NCBI GenBank assembly: GCA_903885895.1
Contig: CAISKC010000147.1
Location: 1-12,639, forward strand
Length of the DNA stretch: 12,639 nucleotides
DNA from: an uncultured Legionella sp.
Lineage (GTDB): Bacteria; Pseudomonadota; Gammaproteobacteria; Legionellales; Legionellaceae
Reading direction: 5' to 3'
Shown: positions 6,401 to 12,639 of the stretch, one piece after another
Layout: each line of letters begins with the position of its first letter
How positions within the stretch are numbered: position 1 is the first letter of the stretch
Notes under the pieces: model-generated
Databases searched by the model: none
The model's input: only the letters and a program-made list of their open reading frames with translations
What the model was told of the DNA's origin: nothing
Translations under genes and position numbers: made by a program

Positions 6401-9400
6401 GTTGGGGAAAATGTGTCGGATTTACCTAGACAAGCGCCTGAACTCGTGTTTTCAGAGAGGGACTATCCGATTTTTGTATTCCCGCGTTTACCCAAGCGAA
6501 GCGATTTTGATCCCATATCATCAAGTAACGCTGTGACACCACAGCAAGATCCTTTGTTTCCACGCACCAGTTTGTTAAATGAGACGCGTGTGATCTCAGT
6601 CGAGGATCCAAATTTAAGTTTTTTATGCCAATGTAGTATAGATTTGCAATCTGAATTGTCAGAAGTTTTGCCGTCAAAGCAGAGCAGTCAACTAGCATCT
6701 CCCATGTCTTTACAGGCGTTCGATCTAAGTGTTTTGAGTCGTGAAGGCCAAAACATTTTATTGAAAGCATCGAATCAAAAACAAGTAAATTTGTATCTCG
6801 ATCATTTGTTGACAACGCCACAGGCTAAAACACGTGGGTTATGGATTGTTAACAGTCTGCGTGATTTACAATGTGCCGTGAAATCTATTGTCATCCATCC
6901 AGATAATCGTTGCGAGGAAAAAGAGGCACCTGCAGGAGATTGCTTTGACTTTGTACAAACTCATGACGCACCGATCATTGCTGTCAATGTGAGTGCGTTG
7001 AGCCACAAAGAAATCGTGCAGATGAATCCACTCTTGGATGAGATTGAACTACGTTCGATTGATAAGGTGCCGGTAGCAAAACGTGCTTTGGTTCTGAGTT
7101 TACAGAATGCCGGCGATCCTGATGCTTATATGGGGAATGATTTTCTATCGAGACATGACGAAAAACCGATAGAAATTCCTGATGATTTTCGGATCCCGGA
7201 GATATTGCTGTCTTTGAATGCACCGCATCCCTACCAAGTATTACGTCATCCCGAGCGGAGCGAGGGATCTCCTGGAGATAGCACGGTGCTACATTCTGAG
7301 ATCCCTCGCTCCGCTCGGGATGACGAAAGGAGTGCTTGGGGTGATGTGCAAGAACTGACCACTGTTGAAATTGAGTTCTATCATAGTCCTTTTTGGAAAA
7401 ATTATTTATATGGCAAGCTCTGTCCTAACGCGGAAGGGATTCTATTTGAACCTGGGGTGTTATTAGAGCAAAGCATTTATTCAGGTCCTTTAAAAATCAT
7501 TTTAAAAAATGCGCCTACTGAATTACCAGATTTTCGGCAAGCGCTTTATACTCTGTGGCAAAATCGGCGTATTTGTTATTATGGGCGTGAGACACAATTA
7601 CCTAACGAATTGTATTTTGAGTACGTGCAAGGGTATTCATTTGATCTGCGCATTCGGCCACCTCTATTCACTCGACAATATGACGCTGACTACGATCTAG
7701 TATTAAATCCTACCAGATTAAATCAATTTTTTGTGCAATATCAATTTACCTCACAAGGCATGATCACGATGCCTGGTATCTTGGCCTCCTACGCAGATCG
7801 TGCGTTAACAGTCTATGTGACTCGTGATTTATCGATTGAGTCTTGGTCCAAATTGTGGCATCAAATGCAGCGATATCGATGTCAGATCACTTATATGCTG
7901 GCTGATGATGTGCATTTACCTGAGCAGCTCAGCCAGCATATACCACCGATCTTAAAAAGTGATTCAATAGAGGTGAGTGCTTTTCCATATGTGACGTTAA
8001 CCAATGCGGCCTCTACAGCAGATTATGATCGCATCATCTCGGTATCCGGTTTGAGTGCCAACGATTTATTTTACAAAGTAAATCGAGATGAAAATAAAAT
8101 TTTACGTGAGGAAATTTGTGATACTTGGCAATTTTTGCTTACCCAGCCTGGACGAGTTTTATTGGTTGGGGTATGTGATCCCAAGCTATTGGATGTTTTG
8201 TGGGAGGTGATGCATGGTAGAGGTTATCTCCATCGTGGTATCGCAGAACGTCCGCTAGGTACCCTTGCATTATTGGATCCCAACATTGATTTGGCTTTTT
8301 TGACACAGCAGGCTATACGTCCGTACCCAATTCCTGATGCATTACCACCAGATCCTATCGATACTTCAGAAAACTATAGTTTATCGATTGCTACGGAATT
8401 TGATAAAGCACGTCATCAACAAATCTCGGCAGCTTTTCGAAAAAGCCGCTTAGTTTGTATTTTAGGCGATACTGGAGTGGGTAAGAGCTATTTCATGCAA
8501 AATTATCCCGGAGTGATTTTTGCAGATATTGAGCGGTGGATTAGGGAAGGCGGTACGTTATTTATCGATGAAGCGAATCTGAAGCAAATCAAATGGTCAC
8601 AGTTTGAGAGTCTCCTTTGGGCTCCGCCCTCTATCTTGCATGAGGGCAACTATTACCCATTGTCTGCAAATCATCAAATAGCAGTGGCGATGAATCCCGG
8701 GGATTACTCAGGCGAACGGTTAACACCAGAATGGATTCAGAATTATGCTGAAGTCGTGATTTTTTCCAGCTTTCCGAATGCGTATTTATATCATAGGTTT
8801 TTATTGCCCATTTTAGGGGATTGCCAAGGTCGCGAGATGATGTTGGGACGTTTGTTTTTGAGTATTTATCAGATGGTCAAAACAATTGATGTTCAAGCTT
8901 TTTCTGTACGTGAATTGCAAATGATGGCGTATTTATTTAAAGCAGCTGAGCCCGTTTGTCCAGATGATGATCAAGCTTGTGCGTTATATCATGCTTATAA
9001 CCTAGCAGCGCAAGTGCTGACAGCCCCGCAAAAATCTCAGTTTCATGCAAAATTTATCCAGATCTGGCGGAATTATCCTGATCCACAACGCAGCTATCCG
9101 GCGTATTTACAATGGAATGAGGAACGTTTTGAACTAGTCCAAAGCCATCATATTGCCTATGCAGCATTAGATGATGTGATGGCGGTGCGCCAATACAAAA
9201 TTGTGATGGGTGGCACAGGAGGGTTACCCGGGTTTGTGTTAGAGGGGCCGCCAGGGACGGGTAAGAGTTTGTTTATCAAGCAATACTTGCTTAGTAAAGG
9301 TTTGAAACAAGATCAGGATTTTTATTATCTGCCTGCGAAGTGGTCGCCAATCCGTAAAAAAGAAATTTTGATTTCTGCCTTTCACGCAGGAAAAATAGTC

Positions 9401-12400
9401 ATTATGGAAGAGTTCAATACATCCGATATGATAGAAGATGTATTGAACGCGGTCTTATCTGGGGAAGATATGCTGGGGCAATCCGCAATCATGCCTGGAT
9501 TTATATTATTGGCAACTCAAAATCCTAGACCGGATGTGGCTAGTTTGGCGTTACAACGACGTATGGTTCATGCGCAATTCTTGCCGTATACGCTGCAGCA
9601 AATGCTATCTATTTTAACCAAACAAGGAATAGAGCCTCGGATTGCATACTCGTGCGTGGCCTTGAGTTTGAGTGATAAACAACTTGGATTTCGAGATGTG
9701 TTTAAACGCGCTCGGCAACTTCAAGCAAGCGATTACCAGGTTTTGGACATGCCTTTGCAGTTACCCTCAGTGTTTTGGCGCTTATTACCATTATTTTCAC
9801 CATTGAGTATCGCAGATGCCGTTTTGCTGCGAGCTGTGTATGTAAAAGGTCTGCAACATATTCTATATCAAGGTGCAGATGGTGAGGCATATTTTCATGA
9901 CTTTTTTTATCGGAATCTAAAAAAACAGGGGGATCTTCAAGCGTTGAAAATACGCGTGAATGAGAATGAAGCAGCGTTAGTGCGGTCTGTTTTTCAGCGT
10001 ATGACGCAACCTAGAATCTCAATCACGGAGACCATTTTCGCCCATATGGAATTAGATATGGAAATGCCAGGCTTAGCAGGCTTACAAGGCGAAAGTGAAG
10101 AACGTATTTTCGGTTATTTCGGGCAATATGTGGCGGATCGCGCGTTGACAGATCCTAGGATTTTAGCGTTTGCTCGGGCAGTGCGTGCTTTACGTTTACA
10201 ATGTCGTGAGATGATGACGCTGAATGATATGAGCACACGTTCTGTGAAGGGTTTGCGTGCATATTGCTTGGAGAGTGCTAAAAAAATACACGATGATCAG
10301 CCTGGTCAAGATCTGTTTTTTATGGGTGGTTGGCGAAATCAAGTCTCTGGTTCATCTCATTCCATGATATATCGATTCGAACGTACTGAGCAGGGTGTGC
10401 GCTTTTATATTTATAATGCGGGCGCAGGGCTCGCGCAACATGAAAAAATTTCAACGATACAAGGGGAGCGCTATTATCCAGTCAAGGTGTACGATATCCC
10501 GAGTCCTTTGAATCAGAAAGAATTATCTCATTTAATACAAATCTTGTTGTTGCCCAAACTCCTTCATCATCCCGCTCGGCGTCAACAAGATGAAATCATC
10601 GATGCTACGAAATTGTACCGCAATATTGAGAGTGTCTTAGAGCATATGTTTGCACAGCAGATTCTGGCTTCTAGTTTGTTGCAGGAAGATGTTACGACGA
10701 AAGGTGTGCTGGCGGGAGCTTGTACGCTCTCTATTCAACAGTTATTAAATTGCTGTCTCAATGATCAAAAGATGTATCGTGATGTGATGTTTGATTTGAA
10801 ACATTATGCATTGCATGATTTTATCCAAACCTATCCTGCGCCTAGGCCTAGGTATATCAATCAATTGCTGTTCTTGGCGATTGAAAATAATCTGAAGATA
10901 GTATCGAATATCCAAACAGAAAAGTCAGCAGTGGCTCATCATGCGGCAGTGGCAGACGATTTGCGTACCATGAAACAGCAGATTGCAGCAGAGTCTTGGT
11001 TAGTATCAAATGATGAGACAGCCTCGGTACAAACAGAGACGTCTTATATCCTTGATTGGCTGCCTGAGGTGAGTAAGGCTCCATCAGATATCAGTATGCG
11101 TCAAGAAAAACCGTTGGGTGATTTGATGCAAGTGGAACGTGAGATACTGGCATTGAATGTGAATTATTCAAGCATCGTATCGCGAATGTTGCTGCGGCCT
11201 AGCATGCTATCCAGTTTAGAAACATTGCAGCGCCGATATCAACTATTATACGAAAAATGTTATGGAGCAATCCAACTACCACATTTATTTGTTATGCAAG
11301 CTTGTTTGTTGCATGCTTGCGCGCAATTGGCACCGGAACTCAAAGAATGTTTTTATAAAGAGATAGGCGCATTTTTTTATGGGTATCGAAATTGTCCTTA
11401 TCTGGCTAATCATGATGGATATTTAGATGATAAGCTGATCTTTATTATACAAAAGTATCCATATCAACCTATTGATTATGATGAGCTATTTCTCAGTAAA
11501 TACCTGCAAATACTACAAAATTCTGATGAAAAATTGACTCAAATATTGAGCGATTGCTATGAACGTAAATATGCTAGAAACGACAATCTAAAACATAAAG
11601 CGATACGCGAACAGCGTTTACAAGCTTTGTATACGCTCTTAGAGGAAATAGAGGATAATGGTACGCTGAAAAAACAGTCTTTTTTAGATGCCCCAGTATT
11701 TCAACCACTTATTGATCAAATTCAAATTCAGATGCGTTTGGAAAATGTCATCGTGAACTGTTTTCGACCCTTATTACAGATCCCTATGCCATGTATGGTG
11801 CGACCGACTATTTTGTATCAAAACAATCGTTTGAAGATGGTCACACAATTATCTCTCGCGTGCCCCAATCAACACGCGTTTTCTAGAGGTAGCAACTCAT
11901 TGATACATCAGCAATATCTTTTGCCTGAGGACTCTTCTGCAAAGCGAGCTTTGCAAGCAGATGCGCCACAAGGGACTGTTTGGCAAGCTAAAGATGTAAA
12001 AAGAATCCAAGAAAATGAGATTCAACTGATGTTTAATCAGCAAAACGCGCATAGCATGACCAAAACAGATTTTTTTATCCGTGAATTGTCGCATTTACGC
12101 GTGGTACCAGAACATCAAATTATGCTCACGATTGATTATTTTTTAGGTGCTTTGCACCATGTAACAGATGTGACGAACCTCCAATATATAGATGCCAATA
12201 TTTTTCAGCCAGGTTTATTACTTCAGTACCGCGATGATCCTATTCTTATAGTCAAATGGGATGAATGGATGCAAACGGCTTTACTGGAATGTAAAAATGA
12301 CCATGGTGAACTGAGTCATGCTTCGTTGTATTTATTGCGGTTACAGTTTTATTTTAATCGGTATTTTAAATACACCGAGAGATTACAAACAGATGTTGTG

Positions 12401-12559
12401 ACGTTGAGTGGCTTGATTCATCGTGAGCGTCGATGTGAGCTATTAAGTACGTTACATCAGTATCGATTTTTGACTGTGATGGCTTCACAAGATCCCAATT
12501 TGTATGCAGATGCCTATGTATCCTATGTATATAGAAGTTACGCATTGACAGCAGCTTGA
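3446..12559 (+). CDS. Giant multidomain protein with tandem AAA+ modules, papain-like modules and LRR-like segments
   Basis: I do not recognise this gene. From ATG 3446 it encodes 3,037 residues; the open frame extends 27 codons further upstream to GTG 3365, but neither start has a good ribosome site. Residue numbers here count from ATG 3446. Visible order: an unidentified N-terminus; LRR-like segments (about 236-285 and 375-402); two diverged copies of a papain/YopT-like module (468-625 and 815-986) separated by a polar linker; a second polar linker (990-1095); two AAA-like modules lacking Walker motifs (about 1101-1265 and 1313-1613); an AAA+ module with Walker A GDTGVGKS (1674-1681) and Walker B LFIDEAN; a second AAA+ module with Walker A GPPGTGKS (1934-1941) and Walker B IVIMEEF; a GGW/His/Asn module (2293-2328); and a helical tail. 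No signal peptide or membrane segment is evident. The layout suggests an ATP-driven remodelling machine of dynein-related type, possibly acting on host or foreign targets; that role is inference. It is transcribed away from the toxin-antitoxin operon. Confidence 0.9.
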   Translation: MKLRLFSKKFYYQATVKARLTTQFDYDTTGELESERFLTHEPCFGHDIIQKSTQLQRKTVIWNGGYDADYGAGLLLMELVNNGFLVRYTTNHALVPVMTVAAVEQSTVLTSEALQVLLKQYQLKSNEVIVLNVLISMADLIKEDLGDYLDIIYNNETPAQKNSVSLYRTAGQYAAYTLRDQWGMLIHQVTDILTSSELQSASLRRMLYDFMVKKGHIERPSCGTSGAENEFVLEMYGTTITAACFENILRKKPQLEVLILRNVKIVGELPELSLLKLRFLSIMTERQHCELKTSFHNVNKLISAARFLHTCQLNNAMSPSLNNDERITLSPHVRLFSLSVDLLPVIQVPKKNALLGLNVTPFIYESFTQHSVDPYYLEFMVHGCPLLEVLDVSELNFETVPNIVHTNALTVFYSPDTEQQRIRMRDRVEITVDYDYVGITKEDIVRKMALYMRFLCRTNMTQKNIERMFDRDVEEGLARCFSHICSTAAVKTPEAIQAAWGNYLTCLGGWDESTLPAEHSDVRRAYERIWYEFRVSVKPHNKSVFSFENVWRTPPDQALLVRSTIDKVQIQYQGGFWYYFDPSDSITQCQIFPQGNENGLQDLLDRRFSGAAMYLSTQQPLDIDLNPNPTTEGVVAYINKKRGLANLVFNGDYDALSYIHIDTLSAEDLAPLITHSFYTIALKHQPTLIRRMLERYQKFDPNFVISEPEVSKTSFKPSLEDDDTQAKHVVGTSKDPLSDMFLDKPSEVLEKKRKPAEHTHSTVYLPTALSPDLKDKQRWLTRFCKREYSQRLLLEKLQDYLVLQYGMDEETWAVINTLEAGIEQAIACCFADYWMETDTHEPMQLIFGRIDACAQLQYWNGAAHQLPRVDSKLHGLLQMLWYYSYQMYTAQPNHILNHPYQYRQKVRDMGFLLTQHPVQPLVIFDGQHTVTCLYREGIWYLFKPNDATGEPQCFRSGDEQALHESILSVLLGELVVATRQPLEFEVGENVSDLPRQAPELVFSERDYPIFVFPRLPKRSDFDPISSSNAVTPQQDPLFPRTSLLNETRVISVEDPNLSFLCQCSIDLQSELSEVLPSKQSSQLASPMSLQAFDLSVLSREGQNILLKASNQKQVNLYLDHLLTTPQAKTRGLWIVNSLRDLQCAVKSIVIHPDNRCEEKEAPAGDCFDFVQTHDAPIIAVNVSALSHKEIVQMNPLLDEIELRSIDKVPVAKRALVLSLQNAGDPDAYMGNDFLSRHDEKPIEIPDDFRIPEILLSLNAPHPYQVLRHPERSEGSPGDSTVLHSEIPRSARDDERSAWGDVQELTTVEIEFYHSPFWKNYLYGKLCPNAEGILFEPGVLLEQSIYSGPLKIILKNAPTELPDFRQALYTLWQNRRICYYGRETQLPNELYFEYVQGYSFDLRIRPPLFTRQYDADYDLVLNPTRLNQFFVQYQFTSQGMITMPGILASYADRALTVYVTRDLSIESWSKLWHQMQRYRCQITYMLADDVHLPEQLSQHIPPILKSDSIEVSAFPYVTLTNAASTADYDRIISVSGLSANDLFYKVNRDENKILREEICDTWQFLLTQPGRVLLVGVCDPKLLDVLWEVMHGRGYLHRGIAERPLGTLALLDPNIDLAFLTQQAIRPYPIPDALPPDPIDTSENYSLSIATEFDKARHQQISAAFRKSRLVCILGDTGVGKSYFMQNYPGVIFADIERWIREGGTLFIDEANLKQIKWSQFESLLWAPPSILHEGNYYPLSANHQIAVAMNPGDYSGERLTPEWIQNYAEVVIFSSFPNAYLYHRFLLPILGDCQGREMMLGRLFLSIYQMVKTIDVQAFSVRELQMMAYLFKAAEPVCPDDDQACALYHAYNLAAQVLTAPQKSQFHAKFIQIWRNYPDPQRSYPAYLQWNEERFELVQSHHIAYAALDDVMAVRQYKIVMGGTGGLPGFVLEGPPGTGKSLFIKQYLLSKGLKQDQDFYYLPAKWSPIRKKEILISAFHAGKIVIMEEFNTSDMIEDVLNAVLSGEDMLGQSAIMPGFILLATQNPRPDVASLALQRRMVHAQFLPYTLQQMLSILTKQGIEPRIAYSCVALSLSDKQLGFRDVFKRARQLQASDYQVLDMPLQLPSVFWRLLPLFSPLSIADAVLLRAVYVKGLQHILYQGADGEAYFHDFFYRNLKKQGDLQALKIRVNENEAALVRSVFQRMTQPRISITETIFAHMELDMEMPGLAGLQGESEERIFGYFGQYVADRALTDPRILAFARAVRALRLQCREMMTLNDMSTRSVKGLRAYCLESAKKIHDDQPGQDLFFMGGWRNQVSGSSHSMIYRFERTEQGVRFYIYNAGAGLAQHEKISTIQGERYYPVKVYDIPSPLNQKELSHLIQILLLPKLLHHPARRQQDEIIDATKLYRNIESVLEHMFAQQILASSLLQEDVTTKGVLAGACTLSIQQLLNCCLNDQKMYRDVMFDLKHYALHDFIQTYPAPRPRYINQLLFLAIENNLKIVSNIQTEKSAVAHHAAVADDLRTMKQQIAAESWLVSNDETASVQTETSYILDWLPEVSKAPSDISMRQEKPLGDLMQVEREILALNVNYSSIVSRMLLRPSMLSSLETLQRRYQLLYEKCYGAIQLPHLFVMQACLLHACAQLAPELKECFYKEIGAFFYGYRNCPYLANHDGYLDDKLIFIIQKYPYQPIDYDELFLSKYLQILQNSDEKLTQILSDCYERKYARNDNLKHKAIREQRLQALYTLLEEIEDNGTLKKQSFLDAPVFQPLIDQIQIQMRLENVIVNCFRPLLQIPMPCMVRPTILYQNNRLKMVTQLSLACPNQHAFSRGSNSLIHQQYLLPEDSSAKRALQADAPQGTVWQAKDVKRIQENEIQLMFNQQNAHSMTKTDFFIRELSHLRVVPEHQIMLTIDYFLGALHHVTDVTNLQYIDANIFQPGLLLQYRDDPILIVKWDEWMQTALLECKNDHGELSHASLYLLRLQFYFNRYFKYTERLQTDVVTLSGLIHRERRCELLSTLHQYRFLTVMASQDPNLYADAYVSYVYRSYALTAA
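4847..5320 (+). repeat. Papain/YopT-like module, copy A (protein-level repeat in the giant gene)
   Basis: Residues 468-625 match copy B (5888-6403) at protein level, with the same order of landmarks. These are a Cys in GLARCFSH (Cys480), YQGGFWYYFDPSD (572-584) and TQQPLDIDL at the end. A conserved Cys followed about 90-100 residues later by a Gly-x-Trp-Tyr-x-Phe-Asp-Pro segment resembles papain-fold bacterial effectors such as YopT. The Asp of FDP is present (Asp581), but the expected His is replaced by Asp566. This copy may therefore be catalytically inactive. Family assignment is inference. Confidence 0.5.
5888..6403 (+). repeat. Papain/YopT-like module, copy B (protein-level repeat in the giant gene)
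   Basis: Residues 815-986 repeat copy A. The Cys is in AIACCFADYW (Cys829), the His in GQHTVTCLY (His928), followed by GIWYLFKPND (937-946) and TRQPLEFEV. Here the His is kept, but the Asp of the FDP motif has become Lys943, the reverse of copy A. About 190 residues separate the two copies, including a low-complexity polar linker rich in Lys, Glu, Ser and Pro (about 705-770). Confidence 0.5.
6746..7240 (+). other. Degenerate AAA-like module I of the giant protein
   Basis: Residues 1101-1265. GQNILLKASNQKQ sits where a P-loop strand would be but has no GxxxxGK[ST]. APIIAVNVSAL (1175-1185) resembles a Walker B strand without its acids. ALVLSLQNAGDPDAYMGNDFLSR (1214-1236) looks like a sensor-1 strand with Asn1221 and the following loop seen in dynein-related AAA units. 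Assignment rests on pattern order, not on catalytic residues. Confidence 0.4.
7244..7325. repeat. Dispersed palindromic repeat inserted in frame in the giant gene
   Basis: There are two perfectly complementary 28-base arms (7244-7271 and 7298-7325) around a 26-base loop. The loop contains a smaller inverted repeat, TAGCAC-G-GTGCTA (7279-7291). The arms begin CGTCATCCCGAGCGG and translate as RHPERSEGS and EIPRSARDD, a signature of palindromic repeats that recur in many bacterial genomes and often run through genes in a stop-free frame. Here the element adds about 28 residues to the linker between AAA-like modules I and II without breaking the frame. It is presumably a non-autonomous, REP/MITE-like element. 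Confidence 0.9.
7382..8290 (+). other. Degenerate AAA-like module II of the giant protein
   Basis: Residues about 1313-1615. The segment GPLKIILKNAPTELPDF (1347-1363), with ALYTLW, YYGRETQLP and ELYFEYV after it, lines up with the Walker B to sensor-1 stretch of the next module (GGTLFIDEAN, SLLW, HEGNYYPLS, IAVAMNP). The acidic Walker B residues are absent, as is any P-loop. The module ends near RVLLVGVCDPKLLDVLW and TLALLDPN. This looks like a structural AAA unit that no longer hydrolyses ATP. Confidence 0.4.
8396..8776 (+). other. AAA+ module III of the giant protein (intact Walker A and B)
   Basis: Residues 1651-1777. Walker A is GDTGVGKS (1674-1681), Walker B is LFIDEAN (1705-1711), and sensor 1 is IAVAMNPGDY with Asn1750. 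Only 23 residues lie between Walker A and Walker B, about half the usual gap, so the intervening helix-strand part is very short. The stretch after sensor 1 reads GERLTPEWIQNYAEV, with Asn-Tyr where dynein-related and MoxR-like AAA proteins usually have Arg-Phe. It probably binds nucleotide, but its in-trans arginine may be missing. Confidence 0.85.
9170..9580 (+). other. AAA+ module IV of the giant protein (AAA_5 / dynein-related type)
   Basis: Residues 1909-2045. Walker A is a textbook GPPGTGKS (1934-1941). Walker B is IVIMEEF, with Glu-Glu (1988-1989) in place of Asp-Glu. Sensor 1 is FILLATQNP (Asn2026), followed by SLALQRRM with Arg2038-Arg2039 at the arginine-finger position. The pattern fits the dynein-related AAA_5/MoxR/McrB group. 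Helical sequence after 2045 likely forms the lid. Confidence 0.88.
10220..10510 (+). other. Gly-Gly-Trp/His/Asn module in the C-terminal part of the giant protein
   Basis: Residues about 2259-2355. FFMGGWRNQVSGSSHSMIYRF (2291-2311) is followed by GVRFYIYNAGAGL (2317-2329) and YYPVKVYDIPS. A His on one strand (His2305) and an Asn after an aromatic strand (Asn2324) resemble the His/Asn pair of papain-like or transglutaminase-like folds. A Cys occurs upstream in LRAYCLES. Function is unknown. Confidence 0.4.
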
Positions 12560-12639
12560 AATTTAGGATTCAAATGCTCTTTGTCTTGAATGAACGCATC
12601 AATAAATGAAGCAATAATTTCATTGAATAGTTCTCGCCG
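12538..12639 (-). CDS. C-terminus of an unidentified convergent gene (partial)
   Basis: This minus-strand frame is open from the right window edge for 33 codons and ends in TAA at 12540-12538. The visible residues read ELFNEIIASFIDAFIQDKEH and then LNPKFQAAVNA, amphipathic and protein-like. It overlaps the end of the giant gene by 22 bases in convergent orientation. The 80 bases after the giant gene hold no terminator-like hairpin, which fits coding sequence running through. No family can be named from this fragment. Confidence 0.45.
   Translation of the reverse strand, partial: RRELFNEIIASFIDAFIQDKEHLNPKFQAAVNA

Noticed and set aside
10564..10580. Sequence CATCCCGCTCGGCG resembling part of the dispersed palindrome
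   Set aside because: It lacks the full arm and any complementary partner nearby; the match is short and likely coincidental.
10841..10852. Palindrome CCTAGGCCTAGG
   Set aside because: A tandem pair of six-base palindromes encoding Pro-Arg-Pro-Arg; no further context suggests a site.
11938..11955. Perfect inverted repeat TGCAAAGC-GA-GCTTTGCA
   Set aside because: It lies inside the giant gene, is short, is not followed by a T-run and is not repeated elsewhere in the window; probably chance.
12420..12556. Possible Dot/Icm (type IV) secretion signal at the C-terminus of the giant protein
   Set aside because: No clear glutamate-rich block precedes the end, and the last 30 residues are not distinctive. 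Secretion cannot be claimed from sequence alone.
1..12639. CRISPR arrays, tRNA or rRNA genes, insertion sequences
   Set aside because: I saw no regularly spaced direct repeats, tRNA-like cloverleaf, rRNA signature or transposase anywhere in the window.

Overview
The window looks like part of a gammaproteobacterial chromosome of moderate-to-low GC. I lean towards a Legionellales / Coxiella-like host-associated bacterium. The reasons are the gene style, a dispersed palindromic repeat sitting in frame inside a gene, and a giant multidomain protein of the kind these bacteria often carry. I could not run a search, so the placement is inference.

Left part (61-3319, minus strand): a compact operon read right to left. 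It holds a Phd/YefM-type antitoxin, a PIN-domain (VapC/FitB-type) toxin, argS (arginyl-tRNA synthetase) and mutM (formamidopyrimidine-DNA glycosylase). Antitoxin and toxin share one base (TAATG), toxin and argS share four bases (ATGA), and mutM follows argS after 12 bases. An essential housekeeping gene is therefore apparently coupled in translation to a toxin-antitoxin module. A short open frame on the plus strand (2-64) may be the tail of a convergent gene entering from the left edge.

Middle (3320-3445): a divergent control region. It holds promoter-like elements for both directions and a 21-bp imperfect palindrome suited to antitoxin autoregulation.

Right part (3446-12559, plus strand): a single gene of about 3,037 codons. 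The protein starts with an unrecognised region containing leucine-rich-repeat-like segments. Two diverged copies of a papain/YopT-like module follow, separated by a disordered linker. Next come two AAA-like modules without Walker motifs and two AAA+ modules with intact P-loops. After those come a Gly-Gly-Trp/His/Asn module and a long, mostly helical tail. Two intact ATPase units preceded by degenerate ones recall dynein, midasin and RNF213 rather than ordinary bacterial AAA+ enzymes. I do not know of a described system with this layout, and it is the main point of interest. A GTCATCCCGAGCGG-type palindrome of 82 bp lies in frame in the linker between the first two AAA-like modules. At the right edge, a minus-strand reading frame (12538-12639) appears to be the C-terminus of a convergent gene that overlaps the giant gene by 22 bp.
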